Notes: generated from the sequence alone by a model not told the origin. A stretch of 16,035 nucleotides of DNA from RGIG8775 sp045537235 (GCA_045537235.1 JAZSPB010000107.1:1-16035), one strand, 5' to 3'; counted from the stretch's first letter, positions 1 to 7,868 are shown. Translations and numbers: made by a program.

Positions 1-1
1 C

Positions 2-196
2 TGCGTGGCCGAAGGCTTCCTGACCGACAAAAAGGCAGCTTGGCGCGTTCACGGCGGCGGATTTGCGGGTACCATCCAGAGCTTTGTCCCCGCAGAGTAT
101 GCCGAGACCTATCGCGCACTGATGGACAGCGTGTTTGGAGACGGTGCTTGTATCGTCCTTCGCATCCGTCCCGAGGGTGCCATCCGTATTCTGTAA
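2..196 (+). CDS. galK: Galactokinase, C-terminal end (5'-truncated by window)
   Basis: Only the last 64 residues are present, in an open frame running in from the left edge to a TAA at 194-196. The stretch VHGGGFAGTIQSFVP followed by an acidic helix and a closing strand rich in I, R and E matches the third GHMP-kinase motif and C-terminus of galactokinases. This enzyme phosphorylates galactose at C1 with ATP in the cytoplasm, the first step of the Leloir pathway. The motif is usually GGGFGG(T/C); here the second pair is A-G, which is common in Clostridial homologues as far as I recall. Another GHMP sugar kinase is possible because the N-terminal galactokinase signature is not visible. A hairpin follows the stop. 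Confidence 0.8.
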   Translation, partial: CVAEGFLTDKKAAWRVHGGGFAGTIQSFVPAEYAETYRALMDSVFGDGACIVLRIRPEGAIRIL

Positions 197-204
197 AAAC
201 TCAA

Positions 205-242
205 GGCAGCTCTGTTCCACGCGGGCGGAGCTGCCCTTCTTT
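205..242 (+). terminator. Hairpin terminator after galactokinase
   Basis: A perfect 8-bp inverted repeat (GGCAGCTC at 205-212, GAGCTGCC at 228-235) with a 15-base loop is followed by CTTCTTT. The U-rich tail is short, so termination may be incomplete. It lies between the galactokinase stop and the ribosome binding site of the next gene. Confidence 0.55.
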
Positions 243-266
243 GAGAAATAAGAAAGGGGAATCCCG

Positions 267-683
267 TTGAAAAAGCAAAATCCCAAAAATGTCCCTTCGG
301 TTCGCGAAGCCATGGGACGCTTCAATTTCCGCCTGGTTTTCAGACTGGCGGGACTTATCATCGTTTTCATGTCTGTGTTCCGCTTGCTGAAAATGTATGA
401 TCTGTATTTGGTGGCCATTGTACTGTACTCGACCGCCACCTTCGCCGTAGCCATCTATTACATTGTCTATAATCGAGGTGTATTCAGCAAGGTCACACCG
501 GAAATGTTACCTGCGGAATGGAGCGCCGAGCAAAAGAAAGCTATGATCGACGATATCGCCGCACGGCGCAAAAAATCCAAATGGGCCATTCTGATCCTGT
601 TGCCCATGATCTTTGTCTTCGGCTTCGAATTGCTGGAGCTGTACTTCTTCCCGCTTATCCTGTCGATCTTCTCGGGCAACTGA
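267..683 (+). CDS. Small membrane protein of unknown function
   Basis: 138 residues. The start is a TTG at 267 with AAAGGGGA ending 6 bases upstream; no better ATG is available. Three hydrophobic segments are visible: about residues 26-40, 46-66 and 103-133, the last a long one possibly holding two spans. A charged cytoplasmic-type stretch lies between them (AEWSAEQKKAMIDDIAARRKKSK, about 83-105). Family unknown. The stop TGA at 681-683 is one base before the ATG of the metallo-hydrolase gene, so the two are probably translationally coupled and in one operon. No signal peptide cleavage site or catalytic motif is evident. Confidence 0.75.
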   Translation: MKKQNPKNVPSVREAMGRFNFRLVFRLAGLIIVFMSVFRLLKMYDLYLVAIVLYSTATFAVAIYYIVYNRGVFSKVTPEMLPAEWSAEQKKAMIDDIAARRKKSKWAILILLPMIFVFGFELLELYFFPLILSIFSGN

Positions 684-684
684 C

Positions 685-1473
685 ATGAAGCTCTGCACCT
701 TATATTCCGGTTCGCGCGGAAATGCCGCCTATCTTGAATGCGGCGGTGTCCACCTTCTCATTGATGCGGGAAAGAGCGCACGCGCCCTCAAAAACGCACT
801 TGCAGAGATCGGACGCACACCCGATGATATCGACGCGATCCTCATCACCCATGAACACTGCGACCACATTTCGGTGCTGGAAAACCCTGTAGGCCTGTCC
901 GACATTCCCATCCATGCCGCCGGCGGTTGCGCGGAAAAGTTGTCCATGCACCCTTCTCCCTACATACAGCGCAATCTCGTCTCCCACCCACCCTTTTTCA
1001 CACTGACCTTGGGCGATGTTACCGTTACCTCATTCGTCACCCCCCATGACAGTGCAGGAAGTGTGGGCTACCGAATCGAATGGCAGGAGGGAGAAATACG
1101 CCACAGCATCGGATACGCCACCGATGTGGGCTATCTTTCCGACGAAGTCCTTACAGGGCTTTCGGGCTGTGAAGCCGTAGTTATCGAAGCCAACCACGAC
1201 GTGGAAATGCTCATGGACGGTCCCTACCCCTACCACCTCAAGCGACGCATTCTCTCGCGGCGCGGTCATCTGTGCAACACCGACTGTGCCACACTTGCCG
1301 CGACCCTTGCCGAGCGAGGAACGCGCGCCTTTCTTTTAGCGCATTTGAGCGAAAAAAACAATGACCCCGCCATCGCCTATGATGAGGTGCTCTCCGTCCT
1401 TCCCGACCCGAGCATTTTGCTGATGACCGCCGACAGCCGTTCCCCCACCAAAATCGTATGGGAGGATGAATGA
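685..1473 (+). CDS. walJ: MBL-fold metallo-hydrolase, WalJ/YycJ type
   Basis: 262 residues from the ATG at 685, one base after the previous stop, without a strong ribosome binding site of its own, which suggests coupling. The metal-binding signature HEHCDH is at residues 56-61 (H56, H58, D60, H61). Further family features are SGSRGNA near the N-terminus, HDS around residue 120, TDVGYL, EANHD and AHLSEKNN near the C-terminus. This layout is that of the YycJ/WalJ group of metallo-beta-lactamase-fold proteins, thought to be a phosphodiesterase or nuclease linked to cell-wall and DNA-repair functions in Bacillota. Genes of this group are often found close to rlmH, as here. The usual GHLSN motif reads GHLCN. 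The exact substrate is unknown. Confidence 0.88.
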   Translation: MKLCTLYSGSRGNAAYLECGGVHLLIDAGKSARALKNALAEIGRTPDDIDAILITHEHCDHISVLENPVGLSDIPIHAAGGCAEKLSMHPSPYIQRNLVSHPPFFTLTLGDVTVTSFVTPHDSAGSVGYRIEWQEGEIRHSIGYATDVGYLSDEVLTGLSGCEAVVIEANHDVEMLMDGPYPYHLKRRILSRRGHLCNTDCATLAATLAERGTRAFLLAHLSEKNNDPAIAYDEVLSVLPDPSILLMTADSRSPTKIVWEDE

Positions 1474-1638
1474 AGGGCTTTGAGTCGATTGGATAAAGCG
1501 AATGAATTTGGGCACCAAACGATCGTCGAGAGGTGTTCCTGCTTTGCCACGTCAAAAGAAGCACAACTATCACACAATTGACGTCGAGCACAAAACCTTA
1601 TCGTCCTCAAATGCCATAGATTTCCAAAAGGAGCCATC

Positions 1639-2118
1639 ATGCTTAACATCAAACTTATATGCCTCGGCAACCTCAAAGAAAGCTATCTTAAAGAAGCCGC
1701 CGCCGAATATATCAAGCGGTTATCCGCCTTCTGCAAGCTGGAGATTACAGAACTCAAAGAGCACCGTGTCCCCGATTCCCCCTCACAGGTTGAGATCGAC
1801 GCGGCTCTGGAAGAAGAAGCCGACCGCATTCTGACAGCGATCCCTGCCCGTTCCGCCGTGGTAGCCCTCTGCGTGGAGGGCAAGCAGTTTTCGTCCGAAA
1901 TGCTTTCCCAAAAGCTGGACGGATTTGCCGCCTCGCACGGCACCGTCTGCTTGATCATCGGCAGCTCTCACGGGCTTTCCCCACGCGTCAAAAACCGCGC
2001 CGATCTGCGGCTTTCCGTGTCCGAGCTCACATTCCCCCACCAGCTTATGCGTGTGCTATTTCTGGAAGTGCTCTACCGTTGCCTGAATATCTCTCGCGGT
2101 ACAAGATATCACAAATAG
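1639..2118 (+). CDS. rlmH: 23S rRNA (pseudouridine1915-N3)-methyltransferase RlmH
   Basis: 159 residues, close to the usual 155-160. The ATG at 1639 has AAAAGGAG at 1627-1634. RlmH is a homodimeric SPOUT methyltransferase that uses S-adenosylmethionine to methylate pseudouridine 1915 in helix 69 of 23S rRNA on the assembled 70S ribosome. The diagnostic C-terminal half is intact: the SAM-binding loop LIIGSSHGLS (105-114), then LSVSELTFPHQLMRVLFLEVLYR (125-147) and a final GTRYHK. The last motif is normally GxPYHK; here arginine stands in place of proline. The gene lies 165 bases after the walJ-type gene; that gap has no clear promoter, terminator or ORF. The permease gene follows after 16 bases. 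Confidence 0.95.
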   Translation: MLNIKLICLGNLKESYLKEAAAEYIKRLSAFCKLEITELKEHRVPDSPSQVEIDAALEEEADRILTAIPARSAVVALCVEGKQFSSEMLSQKLDGFAASHGTVCLIIGSSHGLSPRVKNRADLRLSVSELTFPHQLMRVLFLEVLYRCLNISRGTRYHK

Positions 2119-2134
2119 AAAGAAGGTCTTTTCG

Positions 2135-3076
2135 TTGAACAACAACACCAAAGGCAGCTTGATCCTTCTGCTCACCACCATTCTGTGGGGCACCACCTTC
2201 GTGGCGCAGGATCTGGCTATGGAAGTCATAAAACCGTACACCTTCCAAGCCGTTCGCTCGCTAATCGGAAGTGCCGTCCTCCTTCCCGTCATCCTCATCA
2301 TGGACGGCATCAAAAAGAAAAACGGCACATACATCCCCCCCTCTCGCGAGGAACGCAAGACCCTGCTCACGGGCGGTGTCGTATGCGGCTTTTTCCTCTG
2401 CATCGCCTCTTGCCTTCAGCAGGTGGGCATCGCCTTCGGAACCTCGGGCGGAAAAGCGGGCTTTATTACCGCTATGTACATCATTTTTGTACCGTTGTTC
2501 GGTCTGTTCATCGGCAAAAAAATACAGCCCCATATTTGGCTGTGCGTACTTTTGGCGTGCATCGGTCTGTATCTGCTCTGCGTAAAAAGCGGCGAGCTTC
2601 ATCTTGAGCTTGGAGACCTTTTGGTATTGGGTTGTGCCGTGGCCTTTGGCTTTCAGATCCTGTCGGTCGATCATTTCGCCCCTCGAGTCGATTGCCTCAA
2701 GCTTTCGGCACTGGAATTTTTTATCTCGGGTCTGCTTTCGTCCATCCCCATGTTCCTCTTTGAAGGCACCTCGCAACTGCCTTTGGTACCCGTTGCCATC
2801 GGTCCCATCCTCTTTGCGGGCGTGTTGTCCTGCGGCGTGGCTTACACGCTCCAAACCATCGGACAAAAGTACACCGAGCCCGCCATCGCCTCTCTGATCA
2901 TGAGCTTTGAGGCGGTATTTGCGGCCGTTGCCGGAACACTGGTCGCCATTTTCGATCTGTTCGGTGTGGAAAGCAGTATTATGAGTCCCCGTGAGTTTGT
3001 CGGTTGCGGTGTCATGCTGGCCGCCATCCTTCTCTCGCAAATAAGCCTTCCGAAAAAGAAAAAGCAAAGTCAATAA
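2135..3076 (+). CDS. EamA/DMT-family transporter
   Basis: 313 residues. The start is TTG at 2135, with AGAAGG at 2121-2126. The N-terminus (ILLLTTILWGTTFVAQDLAM) is typical of the drug/metabolite transporter superfamily. About ten hydrophobic helices form two EamA repeats, the first near residues 8-150 and the second near 160-305 (including GVLSCGVAYTLQTIGQKYTEPAIASLIMSFEAVFAAVAG). Such inner-membrane permeases export or exchange metabolites; the substrate cannot be read from sequence. It is the last gene of the rightward run and ends at a strong terminator. The lysine-rich tail (PKKKKQSQ) fits a cytoplasmic C-terminus. Confidence 0.92.
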   Translation: MNNNTKGSLILLLTTILWGTTFVAQDLAMEVIKPYTFQAVRSLIGSAVLLPVILIMDGIKKKNGTYIPPSREERKTLLTGGVVCGFFLCIASCLQQVGIAFGTSGGKAGFITAMYIIFVPLFGLFIGKKIQPHIWLCVLLACIGLYLLCVKSGELHLELGDLLVLGCAVAFGFQILSVDHFAPRVDCLKLSALEFFISGLLSSIPMFLFEGTSQLPLVPVAIGPILFAGVLSCGVAYTLQTIGQKYTEPAIASLIMSFEAVFAAVAGTLVAIFDLFGVESSIMSPREFVGCGVMLAAILLSQISLPKKKKQSQ

Positions 3077-3111
3077 CAAAAGCCCGATAGATCCGCTCTG
3101 TCGGGCTTTTG
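3077..3111. terminator. Bidirectional intrinsic terminator
   Basis: A perfect 11-bp inverted repeat (CAAAAGCCCGA at 3077-3087, TCGGGCTTTTG at 3101-3111) with a 13-base loop lies between two convergent genes. T-rich tracts occur on both strands, so it can end the permease transcript and the leftward phosphatase transcript. Confidence 0.9.
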
Positions 3112-3128
3112 CTATTTATAGTCCCATT

Positions 3129-3695
3129 CTACAGCAAGTCTCCCGTATCGTTCCACCGAACCATACGCCAGCCGTTTTCGGTATGCTCAAACACCGAAAC
3201 ACTACAGTTGTAGCACGAGCTCTTGCCATTGGGAAGCAGGCAATCTGCGATGACATCGATCATACTACAGATCAAGCCGCCGTGAGTCACTGCCGCCACA
3301 CGTTCGTATGGCAAGGCTTCAACGGTTTTCAAAAAGCGCTTCACTCTCGCCACCAATTCCACCCGACTTTCCCCACCGTAGGACGTATAGTCCGAATATG
3401 TGCGATCCTCTTTTTCTGCATCTTCATAGGGACAGCCGCCGAGTGAACCGACATGGATCTCCCGAAGATCCGAGTTCGGAATAATCTCCTTGTCGGGAAA
3501 CAGCAGTCTCGCCGTCTCCAAGGTGCGATCCAAATCGCTGGCATACACACATTCAATGGGGATCCCACGCAAGCGTTCCCTCGCGGCGCGTGCCTGTGCA
3601 CGTCCCTCGTCGGTCAACTGTGCTTGAAACCAACCACTGAACAGACCTTTTAGGTTATTATCGGTCTGACCGTGTCGAATCATGTACAGCTTCAT
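3129..3695 (-). CDS. Histidine phosphatase family protein
   Basis: 188 residues. The ATG at 3695 overlaps the thymidylate kinase stop (ATGA, 3692-3695), so translation is coupled. The phosphohistidine motif RHGQT is at residues 7-11 (R7, H8), followed by conserved R57 (DLDRTLETA), an acid in LREIHVG (E79) and the second catalytic histidine in THGG (H138). These are the hallmarks of the phosphoglycerate mutase-like superfamily. Members of this size act as cytoplasmic phosphatases on small phospho-compounds, such as alpha-ribazole phosphate or sugar phosphates, or as mutases. The context, thymidylate kinase, does not fix the substrate, and no cobalamin genes are nearby. A 2,3-bisphosphoglycerate-dependent mutase is less likely given the length. 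Confidence 0.9.
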   Translation of the reverse strand: MKLYMIRHGQTDNNLKGLFSGWFQAQLTDEGRAQARAARERLRGIPIECVYASDLDRTLETARLLFPDKEIIPNSDLREIHVGSLGGCPYEDAEKEDRTYSDYTSYGGESRVELVARVKRFLKTVEALPYERVAAVTHGGLICSMIDVIADCLLPNGKSSCYNCSVSVFEHTENGWRMVRWNDTGDLL

Positions 3696-4321
3696 CGGTC
3701 AGCCTCCACCGCAGCTACCACCTTCGCAGCCACCTCATCGATGGAGCAACCCGTAGTATCAATGATCGCCACCTTATCCTCCAGTTCCTCAAACACGCGG
3801 AAAAACCGTTCGCGTACAGCCTCCAAGATCTCTTTTTTCTCATAGATCTCCGTAGAGGTGCGGTCGCGGGCAATGCGGCGCAAGCTTTCCTCGGGCGAAA
3901 GATCCAAAAAAACGCAAAGATCGGGGCGACGGATCTCGGGGCATTTCAAATTCATATCCCTAACCCATGCGGCATCGGTCTGACTTCCTTGGTATGCCAT
4001 GGAAGAATAATAGTAACGGTCACAGATCACGTCATAGCCCTCGTTCAGCATACTCTCAATGCCTCCGGGATTGACATTATGAAAGATTCGGTCAAGCACA
4101 AACAGCGCCGCCATTTCGCAAGCCGTTCTCTTTTGAATTCCCGCAAGCGCATCGCGCAGCAATCCACCGCTGACCGATGCGGTAGGCTCGGCCGTCACGG
4201 CGACCCTTCTTCCCTTGGCACGCAAATGCGCCGCCAACCGCTCGATCTGTGTGGTCTTACCGGCACCGTCGATGCCTTCAAAAACGATAAAACGTCCTCT
4301 TTTTACTTGGCTGTCCATCAT
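3692..4321 (-). CDS. tmk: Thymidylate kinase
   Basis: About 209 residues. It phosphorylates dTMP to dTDP with ATP in the cytoplasm, a required step for dTTP synthesis. The P-loop GIDGAGKT is at residues 16-23, the DRY motif (DRYYYSS) at 102-108 and the LID-like arginine region RRIARDR at 149-155; length is standard. Two start codons are adjacent (ATG at 4321 and 4318). The GGAG site lies only three bases from the first and six from the second, so the second may be the one used. The gene sits 8 bases after the SPFH gene and overlaps the phosphatase gene by 4 bases, giving a three-gene operon. Confidence 0.95.
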   Translation of the reverse strand: MMDSQVKRGRFIVFEGIDGAGKTTQIERLAAHLRAKGRRVAVTAEPTASVSGGLLRDALAGIQKRTACEMAALFVLDRIFHNVNPGGIESMLNEGYDVICDRYYYSSMAYQGSQTDAAWVRDMNLKCPEIRRPDLCVFLDLSPEESLRRIARDRTSTEIYEKKEILEAVRERFFRVFEELEDKVAIIDTTGCSIDEVAAKVVAAVEADR

Positions 4322-4329
4322 ATTCTCCG

Positions 4330-5307
4330 TTATTCTGCGCTATTTTCGCCCTCGACAGGCTTTGTCAGGATCGAGCCGAGAATGGGGTTGACATTTTCCA
4401 CACCGGTGACATAATACTCGGGCAGCTTGCCGTCCCACTGCTGAAGCATATAGTATTCGATCAAGATCGCGGTCAACGACTTTGAGAGTGCCTCGTTGAC
4501 GGCGGCATCCTTCTGACCTGCATACTCGGCAGCATCGGCTTGGATCTTCAAGACCTCCTTGTCGGCCTCGGCCTGGATAACGGCGATCTCGGCTTCGGCA
4601 GTAGCGGCGATCTCCTTGCGCTCCGCCTCGGCTCTCTGCTCCATGGTGCGCTGCTCCTGTTCGGTCTGCGCCTTGAGAAGCTGTTGCTGTGCCACCTGCT
4701 TATCCTCGACCGCCTGGGTAAAGGCATCCGAGAAATCCATATCCTCAATGGCGGTATTGACCACCTCAATATTATATGTACCCAGCTCATCCACAAGAAT
4801 GTCCGTGATCTCCTTGGAAAGCACCTCACGTTTCTCGATCAGGCTCTCGGCGGTATACTTTGCGATCACGCTCTTGACCGCCTCTTGGATACGAGGCTCC
4901 ATGACTACGCGATAATAGTCGGTACCAATGGACTTATAGATGGTCTGCGCATTGGCTTTTTCAATCTGATAGTTGATAGAATAGTGGATGCTGACCTCCT
5001 GAATATCACTGGAGAAGCACATCAGCTCCAGTTGCTCCTTTTGGGTGCGGTTATCCATGGCCACCACCTGCTGGAAGGGAGATTTTACATGAAGTCCGGC
5101 TTCCAAAGTGGTGTTTTCCACCTTGCCAAAGGTCGTCAAAATACCGGTATGACCCGTGGGAACTACAGTAAACAGGCATCCCACCAGCCACAAAAGACCT
5201 AAAAGAGAAAAGAGTTGACGGCGGCACACCTTCCACGTCTTGGGATAAAATCCTAACAGAACAAACAATACCGCTACGGTAACCAATGACAAAATCAACC
5301 AAATCAT
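4330..5307 (-). CDS. SPFH/band-7 (prohibitin-like) membrane protein
   Basis: 325 residues. The start ATG at 5307 has a full AGGAGG site 9 bases upstream. Two N-terminal hydrophobic segments (about 1-20 and 31-50) are followed by an SPFH/band-7 domain (about 50-210, starting VVPTGHTGILTTFGKVE). Next comes an alanine/glutamate-rich coiled coil (about 205-265, with QRTMEQRAEAERKEIAATAEAEIAVIQAEAD) and a short tail. SPFH proteins (HflK/C, prohibitin, stomatin, flotillin) form membrane-anchored oligomers that organise lipid microdomains or control FtsH-type proteases. No NfeD partner is adjacent, so it is not clearly a bacterial flotillin operon; prohibitin/HflC-like is the best description. It is the first gene of the leftward tmk operon and has its own promoter. 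Confidence 0.9.
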   Translation of the reverse strand: MIWLILSLVTVAVLFVLLGFYPKTWKVCRRQLFSLLGLLWLVGCLFTVVPTGHTGILTTFGKVENTTLEAGLHVKSPFQQVVAMDNRTQKEQLELMCFSSDIQEVSIHYSINYQIEKANAQTIYKSIGTDYYRVVMEPRIQEAVKSVIAKYTAESLIEKREVLSKEITDILVDELGTYNIEVVNTAIEDMDFSDAFTQAVEDKQVAQQQLLKAQTEQEQRTMEQRAEAERKEIAATAEAEIAVIQAEADKEVLKIQADAAEYAGQKDAAVNEALSKSLTAILIEYYMLQQWDGKLPEYYVTGVENVNPILGSILTKPVEGENSAE

Positions 5308-5339
5308 AATTTCGTCCTCCTAAAAAATATCTTTAATTA

Positions 5340-5368
5340 ATCATACTACTTTTTATCGCGGTTGTCAA
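5340..5368 (-). promoter_or_regulatory. Sigma-A promoter of SPFH-tmk-phosphatase operon
   Basis: On the minus strand a consensus -35 TTGACA (5363-5368) and a -10 TATGAT (5340-5345) are separated by exactly 17 bases. Transcription would start near 5333, giving a leader of about 25 bases before the SPFH ATG. Confidence 0.85.
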
Positions 5369-5397
5369 GGGAACTTTCGTTTTTTCGCCTGCGGGCG

Positions 5398-5590
5398 TGG
5401 GGAGGTCGCTTTTTTGAAAAAAAGCTCCGCAAAAAACTTTTGATCCGCGCCCTTGCTGATGTTTGAGCGAACATACTGCGTTCCGTGGGGGGCGGCTATG
5501 TTTGTGCAAACTGCAAAAGGGCGCGAATCAAAAGTTTTCCCTACTTTCGAAGCAAGTGTGCTTTTGCTTCAAAAAGTGCCCTCCTGTTTT
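5398..5590. repeat. Long imperfect palindromic repeat, copy 1
   Basis: Intergenic, between the divergent SPFH and isomerase promoters. The core arms are 22 bases each with one mismatch (5433-5454 and 5517-5538), separated by about 62 bases that contain an inner AACATA/TATGTT hairpin. Outside the core, GAGGTCGCTTTTTT on the left is matched by the reverse complement of AAAAAGTGCCCTC on the right. A separate small hairpin (GAAGCAA/TTGCTTC) lies near 5549-5570. The block CTCCGC-A-run-CTTTTG and the central hairpin recur in the repeat at 9471-9597, so this is one member of a dispersed family. No ORF of note is seen inside. Confidence 0.75.
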
Positions 5591-5643
5591 CAAATGGAAA
5601 AAGCATTATGGCAATTTTTGTCTCAATTATAACTCAATATGAC

Positions 5644-5672
5644 TTGATTCATAGCACCTTTTGTCTTATAAT
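5644..5672 (+). promoter_or_regulatory. Sigma-A promoter of isomerase-oxidoreductase operon
   Basis: -35 TTGATT (5644-5649) and a perfect -10 TATAAT (5667-5672) are separated by 17 bases in an AT-rich stretch. Transcription would start near 5679, leaving a leader of about 73 bases before the isomerase ATG. Confidence 0.8.
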
Positions 5673-5699
5673 GATATTGTAAGTATCCAAGGGGGGACT

Positions 5700-5747
5700 A
5701 TGCCTTCTTGCGGTTCGAACAAGTTTCAATCAAGAAATCGGAGGTAA
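5700..5747 (+). CDS. Possible 15-codon leader peptide
   Basis: In the 5' leader of the isomerase mRNA, a G-run ribosome binding site (AAGGGGGGA, 5689-5697) stands three bases before an ATG at 5700. The frame reads MPSCGSNKFQSRNRR and stops at TAA 5745-5747. The stop overlaps the GGAGGTAA site that serves the isomerase start at 5752, so ribosomes finishing the leader would be placed at the next start. The spacing between G-run and ATG is short, which lowers confidence. There is no run of one amino acid as in classical attenuation peptides. Confidence 0.35.
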   Translation: MPSCGSNKFQSRNRR

Positions 5748-5751
5748 TGAT

Positions 5752-6567
5752 ATGGCTCTTTCGGTAGCTGTTCAGGTTTACTCTGTCCGCGACTTCGCAA
5801 AGGAAGATTTCCGCGGAACACTTCAAAAAATCAAGGATATGGGTTATGACGGCGTAGAGTTTGCAGGACTTTACGGCAACGAGCCCGAGGCAGTGAAGGC
5901 ACTGTGCGAGGAGATCGGTTTGGTTCCGATCTCGGCTCATGTTCCCTTTGCCGACATGAGAAAGAACTGCGAAAAGGTTCTTTCCGCTTATGCCACCGTT
6001 GGCTGTAAGTACATCGTTATTCCCTACCTCAATCCCGAGGATCGTCCCGGTGCGGAAGGCTGGGAAAAGACCATCGCGGATGCCGAGGTCATCGGAAAGG
6101 CCGCCAAGGAAAAGGGTCTTCAGCTCCTTTACCACAACCATGACTTTGAATTCATGAAGATCGACGGCAAGTATGCGCTTGATATCCTTTACGATACCGT
6201 TCCCGCAGACTATCTCGCAACCGAGATCGACACCTGTTGGGTCAACGTCGGCGGCGAAAATCCCGCAGAGTATGTCAGAAAGTACACCGGTCGTGCACCC
6301 GTTGTCCATCTCAAGGACTTCTTCGGTGAAAAGTCGGATGATATGTATGAGCTGATCGGCATTGACCGCAAGGCTCCCACCCGTCCCTCGAACTTCGAGT
6401 TCCGCCCCGTAGGAAGCGGTCTTCAGGACTTCCCGTCCATCATCGATGCCGCCAAGGACGCAGGCGCAGGCTGGATCATAGTCGAGCAGGATCAGCCCAG
6501 CATGGGTCTTACCTCTCTCGAGTGTATCGAGAAGAGCCGCAAGTACCTTAAATCAATAGGTTATTGA
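5752..6567 (+). CDS. Sugar phosphate isomerase/epimerase (xylose isomerase-like TIM barrel)
   Basis: 271 residues, usual for the AP-endonuclease-2/xylose-isomerase-like TIM-barrel family. The ATG at 5752 has GGAGGTAA ending five bases upstream. Visible family features: QVYSVRD at the N-terminus (first strand), GYDGVEFAG (31-39), SAHVPF (61-66), YHNHDFEF (127-134), and the divalent-metal ligands in TEID (D160), VHLKDF (H186) and IVEQDQP (E245). Such enzymes isomerise or epimerise keto sugars, inosose or related compounds in the cytoplasm. It is 32 bases upstream of a Gfo/Idh/MocA dehydrogenase, and the pair probably acts in one route: oxidation of a sugar or cyclitol, then isomerisation or elimination. 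Codons are strongly biased (AAG, GAG, TAC, CGT), suggesting high expression. Confidence 0.9.
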   Translation: MALSVAVQVYSVRDFAKEDFRGTLQKIKDMGYDGVEFAGLYGNEPEAVKALCEEIGLVPISAHVPFADMRKNCEKVLSAYATVGCKYIVIPYLNPEDRPGAEGWEKTIADAEVIGKAAKEKGLQLLYHNHDFEFMKIDGKYALDILYDTVPADYLATEIDTCWVNVGGENPAEYVRKYTGRAPVVHLKDFFGEKSDDMYELIGIDRKAPTRPSNFEFRPVGSGLQDFPSIIDAAKDAGAGWIIVEQDQPSMGLTSLECIEKSRKYLKSIGY

Positions 6568-6599
6568 TTACAAAATAAAAATTTTCGGAGGAAAACAAC

Positions 6600-7778
6600 A
6601 TGGCAACCAATGCTAATCTTGATGCTTTCAAGGAAGTACATGAGGACGTCAAAATTGACGCCACCAAGAAGTTCCGTATCGCGTTCATCGGATGCGGATG
6701 GATCGCAGGATCCCACATCAAGGCGCTGATGAATCAGCCCGACGTTGAGATCGTAGCAGGATGCGACCTGATCCCCGGCAAGGCTGCAAAGTTCTTTGCT
6801 GATGCAGGTGTTGAAGGCGTTAAGACCGACTACGCTTCTCACAAGGAAATGATCGACGATAAGTCCCTCAACCTTGACGCAGTTACCATCTGCACCTACA
6901 ACTGCCAGCACGCAGCTCCCGCTATCTATGCTCTTGAGAACGGTCTCCACGTTCTTCTTGAGAAGCCCTTCACGGTTACCCTTGAGGAGGCTATCGAGGT
7001 TATGAAGGCCGAGAAGAAGAGCGGCAAGATCCTCTCCATCGGCTTCCAGCCCAGACTGGACGAGAACATGAAGATGATCAAGAAGATCGTTGATTCCGGC
7101 GAGCTTGGTAAGATCTTCTACATCCAGACCGGTGGCGGTCGTCGCCGCGGTATCCCCACCCCCTTCGGTACCACCTTCATTGAGAAGGAGACCGGCGGTA
7201 TCGGTGCTCTTGGTGACATCGGATGCTACTCTCTCGATATGCTCATGAACGCGATCGGCTATCCCAAACCTCTCACCGTTTCCGGTTACAAATCCGATTT
7301 CTTCGGAAAGGATCCCAAGTACTCCGGCTATGTAAAGAGAAACCATCCCGAGTATGCAGAGAAGTTCGGTGTTGACGATTTCGCAGCCGCTTTCGTTCGT
7401 CTTGAGGGTGACATCATCCTTGACTTCCGTATTTCTTGGGCTATGAACATGGACACCGCAGGTGACGCTCTTATCCTTGGTACCAAGGGTGGTCTTCGTA
7501 TCCCCTCCACCGAGTGCTGGAACGGCTCCATCGGCGGTCCCCTTAAGATCTACCACGAGGTTGGTGGCGAGCAGGTCGTTACCGAGATCCCCGTTCAGCA
7601 GAACAAGGGTGCAAGTCTCTTCGAGAAGAAGGTTCGTGCATTCATCGACGCTTGCAAGAACGGCGGCACCGCTCCCATTCCCTCCTCTCAGATCGTTATC
7701 AACCAGGCTATCATCGACGGTATCTGCAAGTCCGCAGAGCTTGGTCGCGAGATCGAGATCACCATTCCCGAAGTTTAA
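6600..7778 (+). CDS. Gfo/Idh/MocA-family oxidoreductase, copy 1
   Basis: 392 residues; ATG at 6600 with CGGAGGA at 6586-6592. After an N-terminal extension of about 24 residues comes a Rossmann fold with GCGWIA (31-36), the EKPF motif (121-124, lysine 122 expected catalytic) and the C-terminal alpha/beta domain with DIGCYSLD (206-213). A tyrosine stands where many family members have histidine, as in glucose-fructose oxidoreductase. The enzyme should oxidise a sugar, cyclitol or glycoside with NAD(P)+ in the cytoplasm; the substrate is unknown. It shares most of its sequence with the next gene, roughly three quarters by eye. Codon bias is extreme (AAG nearly always, GTT/GCT/CGT/CTT frequent), pointing to very high expression. 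This bias also produces a long empty antisense frame. Confidence 0.93.
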   Translation: MATNANLDAFKEVHEDVKIDATKKFRIAFIGCGWIAGSHIKALMNQPDVEIVAGCDLIPGKAAKFFADAGVEGVKTDYASHKEMIDDKSLNLDAVTICTYNCQHAAPAIYALENGLHVLLEKPFTVTLEEAIEVMKAEKKSGKILSIGFQPRLDENMKMIKKIVDSGELGKIFYIQTGGGRRRGIPTPFGTTFIEKETGGIGALGDIGCYSLDMLMNAIGYPKPLTVSGYKSDFFGKDPKYSGYVKRNHPEYAEKFGVDDFAAAFVRLEGDIILDFRISWAMNMDTAGDALILGTKGGLRIPSTECWNGSIGGPLKIYHEVGGEQVVTEIPVQQNKGASLFEKKVRAFIDACKNGGTAPIPSSQIVINQAIIDGICKSAELGREIEITIPEV

Positions 7779-7835
7779 TTCGGATCGTTTCATAAGTAAA
7801 CAGGCGTAGCCGCGTTGCGGTATTGCCTCAAACCT

Positions 7836-7868
7836 ACGGGGGCGCCTTTCACGGTTCCCCCGTTTTTG
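7836..7868 (+). terminator. Intrinsic terminator between the two oxidoreductase genes
   Basis: ACGGGGG (7836-7842) and CCCCCGT (7857-7863) form a 7-bp GC-rich stem with a 14-base loop, followed by TTTTG. It would end most transcripts from the first oxidoreductase gene; some read-through or a separate promoter is needed to express the second. No convincing promoter was found between 7779 and 7897. Confidence 0.75.

Noticed and set aside
1474..1638. Possible gene or RNA in the 165-base gap before rlmH
   Set aside because: Only weak inverted repeats (ACGTCAA/TTGACGT) are present, with no well-placed -10 box, no T-run and no ORF with a ribosome binding site.
2261..3079. A 272-codon minus-strand frame opposite the EamA permease
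   Set aside because: The plus-strand frame encodes clear membrane helices; the antisense product is a charged, low-complexity sequence without motifs.
5706..5724. A T-arm-like hairpin (CTTG...GGTTCGA...CAAG) suggesting a tRNA
   Set aside because: No acceptor, D or anticodon stem can be built around it, and the stretch lies in the leader before the isomerase gene.
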